From an uncultured Bacteroides sp. (GTDB lineage: Bacteria > Bacteroidota > Bacteroidia > Bacteroidales > Bacteroidaceae): DNA of 64,000 bases. The stretch spans positions 62,001-126,000 of the forward strand of contig NZ_URFY01000002.1 in assembly GCF_900547205.1 (NCBI RefSeq), given 5' to 3'. The number at the start of each line of letters is the position of its first letter. Position 1 is the stretch's first letter. Position numbers and translations under genes: made by a program. Positions 1-7,915 of this stretch are shown here, one piece after another. The notes below the pieces were generated by a model that searched no databases, was not told the DNA's origin, and saw only the letters and a program-made list of their open reading frames with translations.

Positions 1-642
1 GGCAATATCCGAATCTTCATTAGGCATGAATCGGCTACCCCCTTCGAGAATCGTCACCTTGCTGCCGAATCCGGAAAACAAAGTGGCAAATTCCAATCCT
101 ATATATCCGCCGCCTACGATAATCAAATGCTGAGGCAAGATGTCAAGATCGAGAAGAGTAGTGCTGGTATATACATATTGGCTTTGTTCAATACCGTCTA
201 TCGCCGGAATGACGGGAGTAGAGCCGGTATTGATGAAGATTTCTTTCCCTTGCAGCTCTATACTCCCTTCGGGTAGGACCACTTTCACCGTATCGGGCGA
301 TACGAACGACCCCATTCCGGTATAAATAGTAACATTGGGCCGTTTGTTCAACTTTTCATAATTGCTGTCGCGCAGAAAAGACGTGAGCCGGTTTTTGCGG
401 GCGACTGCCTGTTTATACATATTCTTCTGCTTGGGGAAATCATCGTAGTAGAGCAGGGTGGCAACTTCTGCTTCGTGCAACATCGTTTTCGTGGGGATGC
501 AGGCTATGTTGGGACAACTTCCCCCATACATCAGGTTGGAACGTTCGACGATGGCAACCTGCCATCCACGATTGGAAAGTTCGGCAGCCAAGGCTTTCCC
601 TGCTCTGCCGAACCCTATAATGATAGCGTCATACTGTTTCAT
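1..642 (-). CDS. RclA-like FAD/NAD(P) disulfide oxidoreductase, 3' end cut by window
   Basis: Flavoprotein of the pyridine nucleotide-disulfide oxidoreductase class I family; only the first 214 residues lie in the window. The N-terminus carries a Rossmann FAD motif (IIIGFGRAGKALA), then the redox-active CXXXXC pair in GGSCPNIACIPTK, and a second dinucleotide motif (IIVGGGYIGLEFATLF) near residue 180. From memory the whole stretch follows E. coli RclA closely, including IGFG, MYGG.C, IPTKT, GEKIFINTG-like and GSKVTILE blocks. RclA is a cytosolic copper/chlorine-stress reductase. It lies 102 bp behind a DUF417 gene and shares its direction, which supports an rcl-like operon. Alternative reading: a MerA- or dihydrolipoamide dehydrogenase-like enzyme. 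The family is certain, the orthology likely. Confidence 0.85.
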   Translation of the reverse strand, partial: MKQYDAIIIGFGRAGKALAAELSNRGWQVAIVERSNLMYGGSCPNIACIPTKTMLHEAEVATLLYYDDFPKQKNMYKQAVARKNRLTSFLRDSNYEKLNKRPNVTIYTGMGSFVSPDTVKVVLPEGSIELQGKEIFINTGSTPVIPAIDGIEQSQYVYTSTTLLDLDILPQHLIIVGGGYIGLEFATLFSGFGSKVTILEGGSRFMPNEDSDIA

Positions 643-744
643 AACTTCTTTCTTTTAAACGAACTATGTTTAATAATACAACAGTCCGCAAAGACTATTT
701 GTTTGAGCTACATCCGGAAGTCAGAATATACAGTAAAAACTAAA

Positions 745-1326
745 TCATTCTTTTTTAAGTAATTTGAGTACGCGCTGTGACGAGTCGGCGAGAAGAACTA
801 CGGCTCCGGCAAGAATAACAATATCTTTAATCACCAATCGTCCCGCACCGGAGAGCAGCGGGAAACCGAATTCTCCGCTTCCTAGGTTAGGAACCCATAC
901 CTCCGGCGTGGTGACAAGGAAGGAGAGTGTGCCAAGCGTCATGATGATGGCGAGCGAATCGCCAACCAGCCCTACTTTCGGGAAGAAAATACCCAAGAAT
1001 ACCAGAATGCCGATACTCATGATAAGTGCACCCAGCCCATAAGAGAAAGTATACGTATTGTTGGCTTCGTGCCAAGCGCGATTCTCAGGCACGAAAGCGC
1101 CTTCCGCGTTTTTATGTTCTTTGTATTCGGGCGCTCCCTTTGCATAGAAGAAGCTCATAAAAGGACTGTTGGCTACAAACGGAACTATCCCATCGGCCTC
1201 ATAATGGAAATACTTCAATCCGCCTATCCACACGAATACTACCAGAATACCTACGCGAATAAACTTGATACCAAAACGTTTCAGACTTGAAGTGAAAGTT
1301 AGCAATGCGATTAATTTCTCTTTCAT
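745..1326 (-). CDS. DUF417 (YkgB/RclC-like) inner-membrane protein
   Basis: Predicted 193-residue membrane protein of the DUF417 family. About four hydrophobic segments are visible: residues 18-35 (FIRVGILVVFVWIGGLKYF), about 95-115 (GLGALIMSIGILVFLGIFF), 120-145 and a C-terminal one (IKDIVILAGAVVLLA). The motif WIGGLKYFHYEADGIVPFVANSPF is the family hallmark (quoted in part: WIGGLKYFHYEADGI). An in-frame ATG 81 bp further upstream exists, but the shorter start MKEKLIALLTF is chosen because the extension is not hydrophobic or conserved-looking and would run over the promoter at 1360-1390. In E. coli RclC is needed for hypochlorous acid survival together with RclA; the adjacent RclA-like gene and AraC regulator suggest the same role here. 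Biochemical function of DUF417 is unknown. Confidence 0.85.
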   Translation of the reverse strand: MKEKLIALLTFTSSLKRFGIKFIRVGILVVFVWIGGLKYFHYEADGIVPFVANSPFMSFFYAKGAPEYKEHKNAEGAFVPENRAWHEANNTYTFSYGLGALIMSIGILVFLGIFFPKVGLVGDSLAIIMTLGTLSFLVTTPEVWVPNLGSGEFGFPLLSGAGRLVIKDIVILAGAVVLLADSSQRVLKLLKKE

Positions 1327-1359
1327 TTTGCAGGGTTTTAAATGGTTTAACTTACACTG

Positions 1360-1390
1360 CAAAGGTCGTGCATTTCCCCATCCCACCCAA
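1360..1390 (-). promoter_or_regulatory. Bacteroides-type promoter for the DUF417/RclA-like pair
   Basis: On the minus strand TTGG (1390-1387) is followed after exactly 19 bp by GACCTTTG (1367-1360), a fair match to the Bacteroides -33 TTTG / -7 TAnnTTTG pair. It sits between the AraC regulator stop and the DUF417 start, so the stress genes could be transcribed separately from their putative regulator. Confidence 0.5.
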
Positions 1391-1413
1391 TGGCAATACT
1401 GCCGCATTACTTA

Positions 1414-2253
1414 TCAATTCTTCCCTATCTGCTCATTTCTGAAAGTTACGGCACTCTGCCCCGTCATATTCTTGAAGAAACGGCTGAAAGAAGCCTGATC
1501 TTCGAATCCGAGGATATCGGCAATTTCTTTGGCGCTTTTGGTACTGTAAAGTAGCAGGCGTTTTGCTTCCGCTTCCACCCGTTCGTGAATCACTCTCAAG
1601 GGAGAAGGCAACTTGCAGGTAGAAAATATATTGGAAAGAGTCTTAGGTGACTTGTGAAGCAAATCGGCATAGTCCTGCACCTGTTTCTTCGTCCGGTAGT
1701 GCTCGTCCACCAGATTATAGTATTGGCGGACAATCTCGAAGCCCGATTCCTTTTCACGTGTGATGTCCAGTCGATGACGGGCGATACGGGTGCACTGAAT
1801 GATGAAACGTTTCAGCAGGATGCGGAGCATCTCTTCCTGAAGACTGTCTGAAACGGAAAATTCGTTTTCCATCGCATCGGTGATTTCATTCAACTGGTAG
1901 CGTTCCTGCTCGTTCAGCGTAAAACGGATGAGATGGGAAGAACCGTTGAAAAGAAAACCGCTGCACGATACTTCATGGTCGTTGCCATAGATACAATAGA
2001 AATTGCTGTTGAAGAGCAGAGTCAGATATTCGCCGTCTATCGATTTGAACTCCAGGTGTTGCAGGTGTGTCAGTGAAATGACGTCGTTCTCTGAAAGCAA
2101 CATTTCCTGATGGTCAATTTCTAGCGTAATGCTTCCTTTGCGCACCCATATGAACTTATAAAGTCCTTTTTCTTTCTGAAGAGTCTTTTCTGCCAGATAA
2201 GAGTCGGTGAGAGCGAGTGTTCCTTTTAGTTTGGTGTGATACTGTTGTAACAT
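1414..2253 (-). CDS. AraC family transcriptional regulator
   Basis: 279-residue regulator. The C-terminal third has the two AraC helix-turn-helix motifs: VQDYADLLHKSPKTLSNIF and, about residues 235-270, SAKEIADILGFEDQASFSRFFK followed by TGQSAVTFRN (quoted in part: IADILGFEDQASFSRFFK). The N-terminal part is a cupin-like sensor region (KGSITLEIDHQEMLL, ENDVISL). It carries several cysteines, two close together at about residues 89 and 98. It begins 5 bp after the cytidine deaminase stop and precedes the DUF417 and RclA-like genes, so it most likely controls them. In E. coli the analogous RclR is an AraC protein that senses HOCl through cysteines, but I cannot show that this protein is its orthologue; AraC regulators with this layout are common in Bacteroides. 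Confidence 0.85.
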   Translation of the reverse strand: MLQQYHTKLKGTLALTDSYLAEKTLQKEKGLYKFIWVRKGSITLEIDHQEMLLSENDVISLTHLQHLEFKSIDGEYLTLLFNSNFYCIYGNDHEVSCSGFLFNGSSHLIRFTLNEQERYQLNEITDAMENEFSVSDSLQEEMLRILLKRFIIQCTRIARHRLDITREKESGFEIVRQYYNLVDEHYRTKKQVQDYADLLHKSPKTLSNIFSTCKLPSPLRVIHERVEAEAKRLLLYSTKSAKEIADILGFEDQASFSRFFKNMTGQSAVTFRNEQIGKN

Positions 2254-2258
2254 GATTT

Positions 2259-2741
2259 TTATTCCTCCATTGCTGATGCGTCAAATGACAGCGGCAGTAA
2301 GTCGCCTATGCTATTTATTTCGTAGATACATTCTTTTCCGTAAAGCAGAATCCTGATGGGCTGTTCGTAGCGTTTTTCCGTTTCCAGAATCACTTGGCGG
2401 CAAGCGCCGCAGGGAGGAATCGGGTTGTCTATAAAGTCCTTTTCCGTTCGCGCTGCGATGGCAAGGGTGTCGATAGGCTGGTCGGGGTATTGCGAATTGG
2501 CATAGAACAACGTGGTGCGTTCTGCGCAGAGCCCCGACGGATATGCGGCGTTTTCCTGGTTAGTGCCCGTCACTATGGTTCCGTTGTTTAGCAGTGCGGC
2601 AGCACCCACCGAGAAGTGTGAATAAGGAGCATAACTGCGTGCCGTTGCTTCCATGGCGGTTTTCAGTAGAGCCTTGTCGACTTCGTTTAACTCATCATAC
2701 TGATATACTTTGATAACTGAGGTAATTGTGAGCTCTTTCAT
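2259..2741 (-). CDS. cdd: Cytidine deaminase
   Basis: 160-residue zinc enzyme that deaminates cytidine and deoxycytidine to uridine forms in pyrimidine salvage. The catalytic motif CAERTTLF (Cys-Ala-Glu) and the second zinc motif PPCGACRQVI are intact; YAPYSHFSVGAALL-like substrate loop precedes them (AYAPYSHFSVGAAALL region). Length is slightly above the usual 130-135 because of a 15-20 residue N-terminal extension (MKELTITSVIKVYQYDEL). It is the first gene of the minus-strand group: a -7 box TAACTTTG lies at 2784-2777, 36 bp upstream. The 5-bp gap to the AraC gene suggests co-transcription, though the two functions are not obviously related. Confidence 0.95.
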   Translation of the reverse strand: MKELTITSVIKVYQYDELNEVDKALLKTAMEATARSYAPYSHFSVGAAALLNNGTIVTGTNQENAAYPSGLCAERTTLFYANSQYPDQPIDTLAIAARTEKDFIDNPIPPCGACRQVILETEKRYEQPIRILLYGKECIYEINSIGDLLPLSFDASAMEE

Positions 2742-2855
2742 ATGCGTCTGGAAATTAGTTTCTACAATTAATGTTACAAAGTTAGGAAAGAGATTGATAA
2801 TCCCAATTATTTTTCGGATTTTTGTGTCCTATTATAATCCACACTTCTGAATAAA

Positions 2856-3764
2856 ATGGAGAAGAAACTTTGTAGACTTGTCTTTTTAACTGTTGTATTA
2901 TGCTTTGCAATGGGGTCAGCGCAGGCTCAGCGAAGAAATGCCCGTTACGTAGAATATATAAATAAGTATAGTGATTTGGCTGTGGAGCAGATGAAGCTTC
3001 ATAAGATTCCGGCTAGTATCACGCTGGCACAGGGATTGCTGGAGAGTGGTGCCGGATATAGCCAGTTGGCACGCAAGAGCAATAACCATTTCGGCATCAA
3101 ATGCGGAGGCAACTGGCGGGGACGTACCGTTCGCCACGATGACGATGCACGCAACGAATGTTTCCGTGCCTACAAGCACCCGCGCGATTCGTACGAAGAC
3201 CATTCGGACTTTCTTCGGAGAGGAGCCCGTTATGCTTTCTTGTTCAAACTCGATATCACCGATTACAAAGCGTGGGCGCGGGGATTGAAAAAGGCGGGAT
3301 ATGCCACCGACCCTTCTTATGCCAACCGCCTGATTACGATTATCGAAGACTACGATCTTTATAAATACGACCATAAAGGCGTTTATTCAGCACGAAAGTT
3401 AAGAAAGAACCCTTGGCTGATGAATCCGCATCAGGTGTATATTGCCAATGACATTGCTTATGTCCGTGCTCGCAGTGGAGATACTTTCCAAGAGTTGGGC
3501 AAAGAGTTTGGTATCAGTTGGAAGAAATTGGTGAAGTATAACGACTTGCAGCGTGACTACACGTTGGTGAATGGAGACATTATTTATCTGAAGGCTAAAA
3601 AGAAAAAGGGTTCCAAGCCCCATACCGTATATATAGTGAAAGATGGAGATTCAATGCACATCATCTCGCAGAAGTACGGCATTCGTCTCAAAAATTTATA
3701 TAAGATGAACCGCAAAGACGTCGATTATGTACCTGAAGTAGGAGATCGTTTGCGTCTGCGATAA
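2856..3764 (+). CDS. Secreted glucosaminidase with two LysM domains
   Basis: 302-residue exported peptidoglycan hydrolase. Residues 1-24 form a signal peptide ending in SAQAQ. Residues about 28-165 are a glucosaminidase (FlgJ/GH73-type) domain: IPASITLAQGLLESGAG with the catalytic Glu, then NNHFGIKCGG and the conserved YAFLF and KAGYATDPSYANRL blocks. Two LysM peptidoglycan-binding modules follow, about residues 205-250 (VRARSGDTFQELGKEFGI) and 257-302 (YIVKDGDSMHIISQKYGI). It probably acts on cell-wall glycan during growth or division. It is divergently arranged from cdd. No lipobox is present, so it is periplasmic or released. Confidence 0.93.
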   Translation: MEKKLCRLVFLTVVLCFAMGSAQAQRRNARYVEYINKYSDLAVEQMKLHKIPASITLAQGLLESGAGYSQLARKSNNHFGIKCGGNWRGRTVRHDDDARNECFRAYKHPRDSYEDHSDFLRRGARYAFLFKLDITDYKAWARGLKKAGYATDPSYANRLITIIEDYDLYKYDHKGVYSARKLRKNPWLMNPHQVYIANDIAYVRARSGDTFQELGKEFGISWKKLVKYNDLQRDYTLVNGDIIYLKAKKKKGSKPHTVYIVKDGDSMHIISQKYGIRLKNLYKMNRKDVDYVPEVGDRLRLR

Positions 3765-3835
3765 AATGATTGGAGTAGGGAGAAAACTAAATGCCTCTTT
3801 CGGATGTTATTTATATAATAAAACATGATTATGAT

Positions 3836-5197
3836 ATGAGTTTTAACATTGAAAAAGGCAATAAGAAACGAGTCGTTATAGTAGGCGGCGGTTTCGGTGG
3901 TCTGAAGTTGGCTAATAAGCTGAAGAAATCAGGCTTACAGGTAGTATTGGTCGATAAGAATAATTATCATCAGTTTCCTCCTCTAATTTATCAGGTGGCT
4001 TCGGCGGGTATGGAGCCTACTTCTATTTCTTTTCCCTTCCGTAAGATATTCCAGCACCGGAAAGATTTCTATTTCCGCATGGCGGAAGTGCGTGCTATCT
4101 TTCCCGAGAAGAACATGATACAGACTTCCATTGGGAAAGCGGAGTATGATTATCTGGTACTGGCAGCGGGTACTACCAGCAATTTCTTTGGTAATGAGCA
4201 CATCGAAACAGAAGCGATGCCGATGAAAAACGTTTCGGAAGCGATGGGGTTGAGAAATGCGCTACTGGCAAACTTGGAACGTGCACTGACTTGTTCTACC
4301 AAGCAGGAACAGCAGGAGTTGCTGAATATCGTGATTGTTGGCGGCGGAGCAACAGGAGTGGAAATAGCCGGAGCACTTTCGGAAATGAAGAAGTTTGTGC
4401 TGCCGAATGATTACCCCGATATGCCTGCCAGTCTGATGCACATTTATCTGATTGAAGCAGGACCTCGCCTGTTGGCGGGAATGGCAGACGAGTCTTCCAG
4501 CCATGCCAAAAAGTTTCTGAACGAGATGGGCGTGAATATACTTCTCAATGAGCGTGTGGTGGATTATAAAGACCATAAAGTGATGCTCGAGGATGGCAGT
4601 GAGATTGCTACTCGTACTTTCATTTGGGTGAGTGGTGTCACCGGAGTTACTTTCGATAACATGGATGCTTCGTTGCTTAGTCGTGGAAGACGTATCAAAG
4701 TGAACCAATTCAACCAGGTGGAAGGAATGGACAATGTATTTGCTATCGGTGACCAATGCATTCAGACTACGGACGAGGATTACCCGAACGGTCACCCTCA
4801 ACTGGCACAAGTAGCTATCCAACAGGGAAAACTGTTGGCAAAGAATCTCATCCGCCGTGAAAAGGGGGAAGAGATGAAACCTTTCCATTACCGGAATTTA
4901 GGTACAATGGCAACGGTGGGCCGTAATCGTGCCGTTGCAGAGTTTAGTAGTGTGAAGATGCAAGGCTGGTTTGCGTGGGTGATGTGGCTGGTAGTACATT
5001 TGCGATCCATCCTCGGAGTGCGCAATAAGTTAGTAGTTCTTTTGAACTGGATATGGAACTATTTCTCCTACGACCAATCCATGCGTATGATTGTGTATGC
5101 ACGCAAGGCGAAAGAAATACGTGACAGGGAAGTAGTGGAAGCTACAACACATCTTGGCAAAGATTTGATAAAAGTACCTCAACCTTCTGAACGGTAA
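3836..5197 (+). CDS. Type II NADH:quinone oxidoreductase (NDH-2)
   Basis: 453-residue FAD flavoprotein that oxidises NADH and reduces quinone at the inner face of the cytoplasmic membrane without pumping protons. FAD motif VVIVGGGFGGLKLANKL lies at the N-terminus, NADH motif NIVIVGGGATGVEIAGAL near residue 165, and the second FAD contact VFAIGDQC near residue 300. The C-terminal region (WFAWVMWLVVHLRSIL) gives the amphipathic membrane anchor typical of NDH-2. The start is set at the ATG just before SFNIEKGNKKR; an in-frame ATG 45 bp upstream would add a non-conserved tail (MPLSDVIYIIKH) and is less likely. It is followed by a strong terminator, so it is separate from the efflux operon downstream. 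Confidence 0.93.
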   Translation: MSFNIEKGNKKRVVIVGGGFGGLKLANKLKKSGLQVVLVDKNNYHQFPPLIYQVASAGMEPTSISFPFRKIFQHRKDFYFRMAEVRAIFPEKNMIQTSIGKAEYDYLVLAAGTTSNFFGNEHIETEAMPMKNVSEAMGLRNALLANLERALTCSTKQEQQELLNIVIVGGGATGVEIAGALSEMKKFVLPNDYPDMPASLMHIYLIEAGPRLLAGMADESSSHAKKFLNEMGVNILLNERVVDYKDHKVMLEDGSEIATRTFIWVSGVTGVTFDNMDASLLSRGRRIKVNQFNQVEGMDNVFAIGDQCIQTTDEDYPNGHPQLAQVAIQQGKLLAKNLIRREKGEEMKPFHYRNLGTMATVGRNRAVAEFSSVKMQGWFAWVMWLVVHLRSILGVRNKLVVLLNWIWNYFSYDQSMRMIVYARKAKEIRDREVVEATTHLGKDLIKVPQPSER

Positions 5198-5205
5198 ATT
5201 CGTAC

Positions 5206-5236
5206 AGGGTGTTCGATTTCGGACACCCTTTCTTTT
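5206..5236 (+). terminator. Rho-independent terminator after NDH-2
   Basis: Stem AGGGTGTTC / GGACACCCT around a short loop, followed by TTTCTTTTT. It begins 9 bp after the NDH-2 stop codon. Confidence 0.85.
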
Positions 5237-5275
5237 TGATTTCTTTCTCTCTATCAGTGTTTTACATTTTTGGCA

Positions 5276-5283
5276 TAGATTTG
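5276..5283 (+). promoter_or_regulatory. -7 box (TAGATTTG) ahead of efflux operon, overlapping a sigma-54-like element
   Basis: TAGATTTG fits TAnnTTTG 35 bp before the adaptor start. No good -33 TTTG is present at 19-21 bp. The same bases fall in TGGCAT-N5-TGGTA (5271-5286), a partial match to the -24/-12 promoter of sigma-54, which would fit the NtrC-type regulator of this cluster. Confidence 0.4.
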
Positions 5284-5317
5284 GTATGGTAAATGGCAAA
5301 ATCGTAAAGACTCAGAT

Positions 5318-6565
5318 ATGGACAGAGAAATTCCCAAAGAAGTGCGAAGTAAAGAACGCAATAAGAAAATAATCCGTTATTCATTGATAGGAGTAGCGCT
5401 AATGGTCGGCATCAGCATATTCATATCTGTAATGAGGGCGGGTGTGGAAAAGAAAGATTTGATTTTTTCTACAACAGACAAAGGTATTATAGAAGTTAGC
5501 GTCAGCGCATCGGGCAAGGTGGTTCCTGCATTTGAAGAGATTATCAATTCTCCTATCAATAGCCGGATTCTGGAGGTCTATCGGAAAGGCGGAGATAGCG
5601 TGGATATTGGTACCCCGATTCTGAAACTGGATCTTCAAAGCACTGAAACAGGCTATAAGAAGCTGCTCGATGAAGAACAAATGCGGCGCTATAAGCTCGA
5701 CCAACTTCGTGTCAACAATCAGACGAAACTTTCGGATATGGCAATGCAGATTAAAGTATCGGCCATGAAACTGAACCGGATGCAGGTAGAACTTCGGAAC
5801 GAACACTACCTCGACAGCTTGGGAGCAGGCACAACGGATAAAGTGCGCCAGGCGGAATTGAGCTTTAATGTTGCGCAGTTGGAGTACGAACAGCTCAAGC
5901 AACAATATAAAAATGAACAAGAGGTGGCGGCTGCTGAACTGAAAGTGCAGGAGCTTGAGTTTAATATCTTCCGTAAGAGCCTTGCCGAAATGAAGCGTAC
6001 TTTTGAAGATGCACAAATCCGTTCTCCGCGTAAGGCAATTCTTACCTATATTAATAATCAGATTGGTGCTCAGATTTCGCAAGGAGAGCAGGTAGCCGTC
6101 ATTTCCGACCTGAGTCATTTTAAAGTGGAAGGGGAGATTGCCGATACCTATGGTGACCGTGTGTCTGCCGGAGGAAAAGCGATTGTAAAGATAGGAAGCG
6201 ATAAGATCGAAGGAACTGTAAGCAGTGTGACGCCGCTTTCGAAGAATGGGGTTATCTCCTTTTCTGTTCAGTTGAAAGAAGATAATCACCGTCGGCTACG
6301 CTCCGGATTGAAAACGGATATCTATGTGATGAGTGCGGTAAAAGAAGATGTGATGCGTATAGCCAATGGCTCATTCTACGTGGGGCGTGGTGAGTATGAC
6401 TTGTTTGTCCGTACGTCGGATGATGAACTAGTGAAACGCAAGATACAACTCGGTGATTCGAACTTTGAATTTATTGAAGTGGTAAGCGGATTGCAAGAGG
6501 GTGATGAGTTGGTAATCAGCGATATGAGTTCTTATAAGAATAAGAGTAAACTGAAATTAAGATAA
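5318..6565 (+). CDS. Efflux periplasmic adaptor (MacA/HlyD family)
   Basis: 415-residue membrane fusion protein linking an inner-membrane ABC transporter to an outer-membrane TolC channel. A single N-terminal membrane segment (residues about 24-42, SLIGVALMVGISIFISVM) anchors it. A lipoyl/barrel-sandwich half follows (SASGKVVPAFEEIINSPI, ILEVYRKGGDSVDIGTPIL), then a long alpha-helical hairpin at about residues 105-225 rich in Lys/Glu/Gln, the second lipoyl half, and a beta-barrel plus membrane-proximal domain at the C-terminus (VVSGLQEGDELVISD). It is first in a run with two permeases and an ATPase, 12 bp ahead of the first permease. Substrate cannot be read from sequence. Confidence 0.9.
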   Translation: MDREIPKEVRSKERNKKIIRYSLIGVALMVGISIFISVMRAGVEKKDLIFSTTDKGIIEVSVSASGKVVPAFEEIINSPINSRILEVYRKGGDSVDIGTPILKLDLQSTETGYKKLLDEEQMRRYKLDQLRVNNQTKLSDMAMQIKVSAMKLNRMQVELRNEHYLDSLGAGTTDKVRQAELSFNVAQLEYEQLKQQYKNEQEVAAAELKVQELEFNIFRKSLAEMKRTFEDAQIRSPRKAILTYINNQIGAQISQGEQVAVISDLSHFKVEGEIADTYGDRVSAGGKAIVKIGSDKIEGTVSSVTPLSKNGVISFSVQLKEDNHRRLRSGLKTDIYVMSAVKEDVMRIANGSFYVGRGEYDLFVRTSDDELVKRKIQLGDSNFEFIEVVSGLQEGDELVISDMSSYKNKSKLKLR

Positions 6566-6577
6566 AACAAATTAAGG

Positions 6578-7879
6578 ATGATCCGGATTTATTTGAAACA
6601 GGCATGGAATTTACTGAAGCAGAATCCACTCTTTAGTACTCTCTACATTACTGGTACAGGGCTTTCTATAGTCATGACCATGGTGATAGCCATCGTCTAT
6701 TATGTGCGGTTGGCTCCAGTATATCCTGAGGTGAACAGGATGCGTACGTTGGTGATAAAATCAGCTAAAATGACTAAGGATGCTAGTATTCATTCATCCA
6801 GTATAAGTTATTCAATGCTCAAAGACTGGTTGTATACGTTGGAAAGTGCGGAACTAACTTCTGGTGTATTTAATGATTATGGACCGCATTATGTTCAAAT
6901 GACAAGTGACAGCGAGGAAATACCTGCCATGGTGAAATATACGGATGAGAATTTCTTTCGTCTTTTTCCATTTCAGTTAATTGACGGCAAGCCATTTTCA
7001 GAAGCTGACCGCTTGAGCGGTATCCATAACGCTGTGTTGACGGATAGTTATGCGAAACAGCTTTTCGGAACTGTAGAAGGAGTGGTTGGCAAAAGCATCA
7101 TGCTGGATTTTGTCGATATAAGGATAGCCGGAATCGTGAAGGGGGGCAGTATCCTTACACCAGATTCTTATGCCCAGATTTATCTTCCTTATAGTTGCCT
7201 AAATGGATATGATAGAGAGAAAATGCATTGGACATTAGGGGCTTATCATGCTTATATCTTGATAAAGGAGTCAGGAAGCATAGGAAATGTAAAGAATGAA
7301 GTAGAGGAACTGGTCCGTAAATTCAATGCTTCGGAAACAGCAAGAGGCTGGAAGCTAGATTTACAGGAACAACCGGAAATTTACTGGCACAGTACTTTTC
7401 GTGTTAACAGCAGCGCTGGAGTAGACTGGAATGCTGTAATAGGAATGTTCGTAGGTGTTTTTATGATATTGCTTTTCGTCCCCGCTTTTAACCTGAGTGG
7501 TATGATTTCAGCCCGTATGGAACGACATCTTCCTGACTTGGGAATACGTAAGGTATTTGGTGCTACACGAAGGAGCTTGTTGATACAAATTTTATGGGAA
7601 AACTTACTTCTTTCGGGATTTGGTACACTTTTAGGGCTGATACTTGCATGGATTGTATTAATTATAGCGGGAGATGCGATTTTCAGCCTGTTTGATACTT
7701 ATCCGGCAATAATACCGGATGGAGTAGATGCAGGACTAGGTGTAGATGTGTTTTTTGCTCCGTTGATTTTTATAGCTGCTGTCCTGTTCTGTTTGTTGCT
7801 GAATCTTGTTTCGGCATTGATTCCTGCATGGAATGCATTACGCCGTCCTATAGTTAAATCTCTCAACGAGCAGATGTGA
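6578..7879 (+). CDS. MacB-like ABC transporter permease (first of pair)
   Basis: 433-residue permease of the FtsX/MacB type VII ABC class. Transmembrane segment 1 lies at about residues 20-42 (LYITGTGLSIVMTMVIAIVY), followed by a periplasmic domain of about 240 residues and three C-terminal segments: about 285-308 (VIGMFVGVFMILLFVPAF), 340-365 and 390-415. The FtsX motif near residue 320, RHLPDLGIRKVFGATRRSL, is typical. There is no ATPase domain fused; that function is in the separate gene at 9240. Together with the permease at 7916 it probably forms a heterodimer. Spacing of 12 bp to the adaptor and 36 bp to the second permease shows an operon. Confidence 0.88.
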   Translation: MIRIYLKQAWNLLKQNPLFSTLYITGTGLSIVMTMVIAIVYYVRLAPVYPEVNRMRTLVIKSAKMTKDASIHSSSISYSMLKDWLYTLESAELTSGVFNDYGPHYVQMTSDSEEIPAMVKYTDENFFRLFPFQLIDGKPFSEADRLSGIHNAVLTDSYAKQLFGTVEGVVGKSIMLDFVDIRIAGIVKGGSILTPDSYAQIYLPYSCLNGYDREKMHWTLGAYHAYILIKESGSIGNVKNEVEELVRKFNASETARGWKLDLQEQPEIYWHSTFRVNSSAGVDWNAVIGMFVGVFMILLFVPAFNLSGMISARMERHLPDLGIRKVFGATRRSLLIQILWENLLLSGFGTLLGLILAWIVLIIAGDAIFSLFDTYPAIIPDGVDAGLGVDVFFAPLIFIAAVLFCLLLNLVSALIPAWNALRRPIVKSLNEQM

Positions 7880-7915
7880 ACTGTTTCCATTATAATGATA
7901 AAGAATTGAAAAGTT

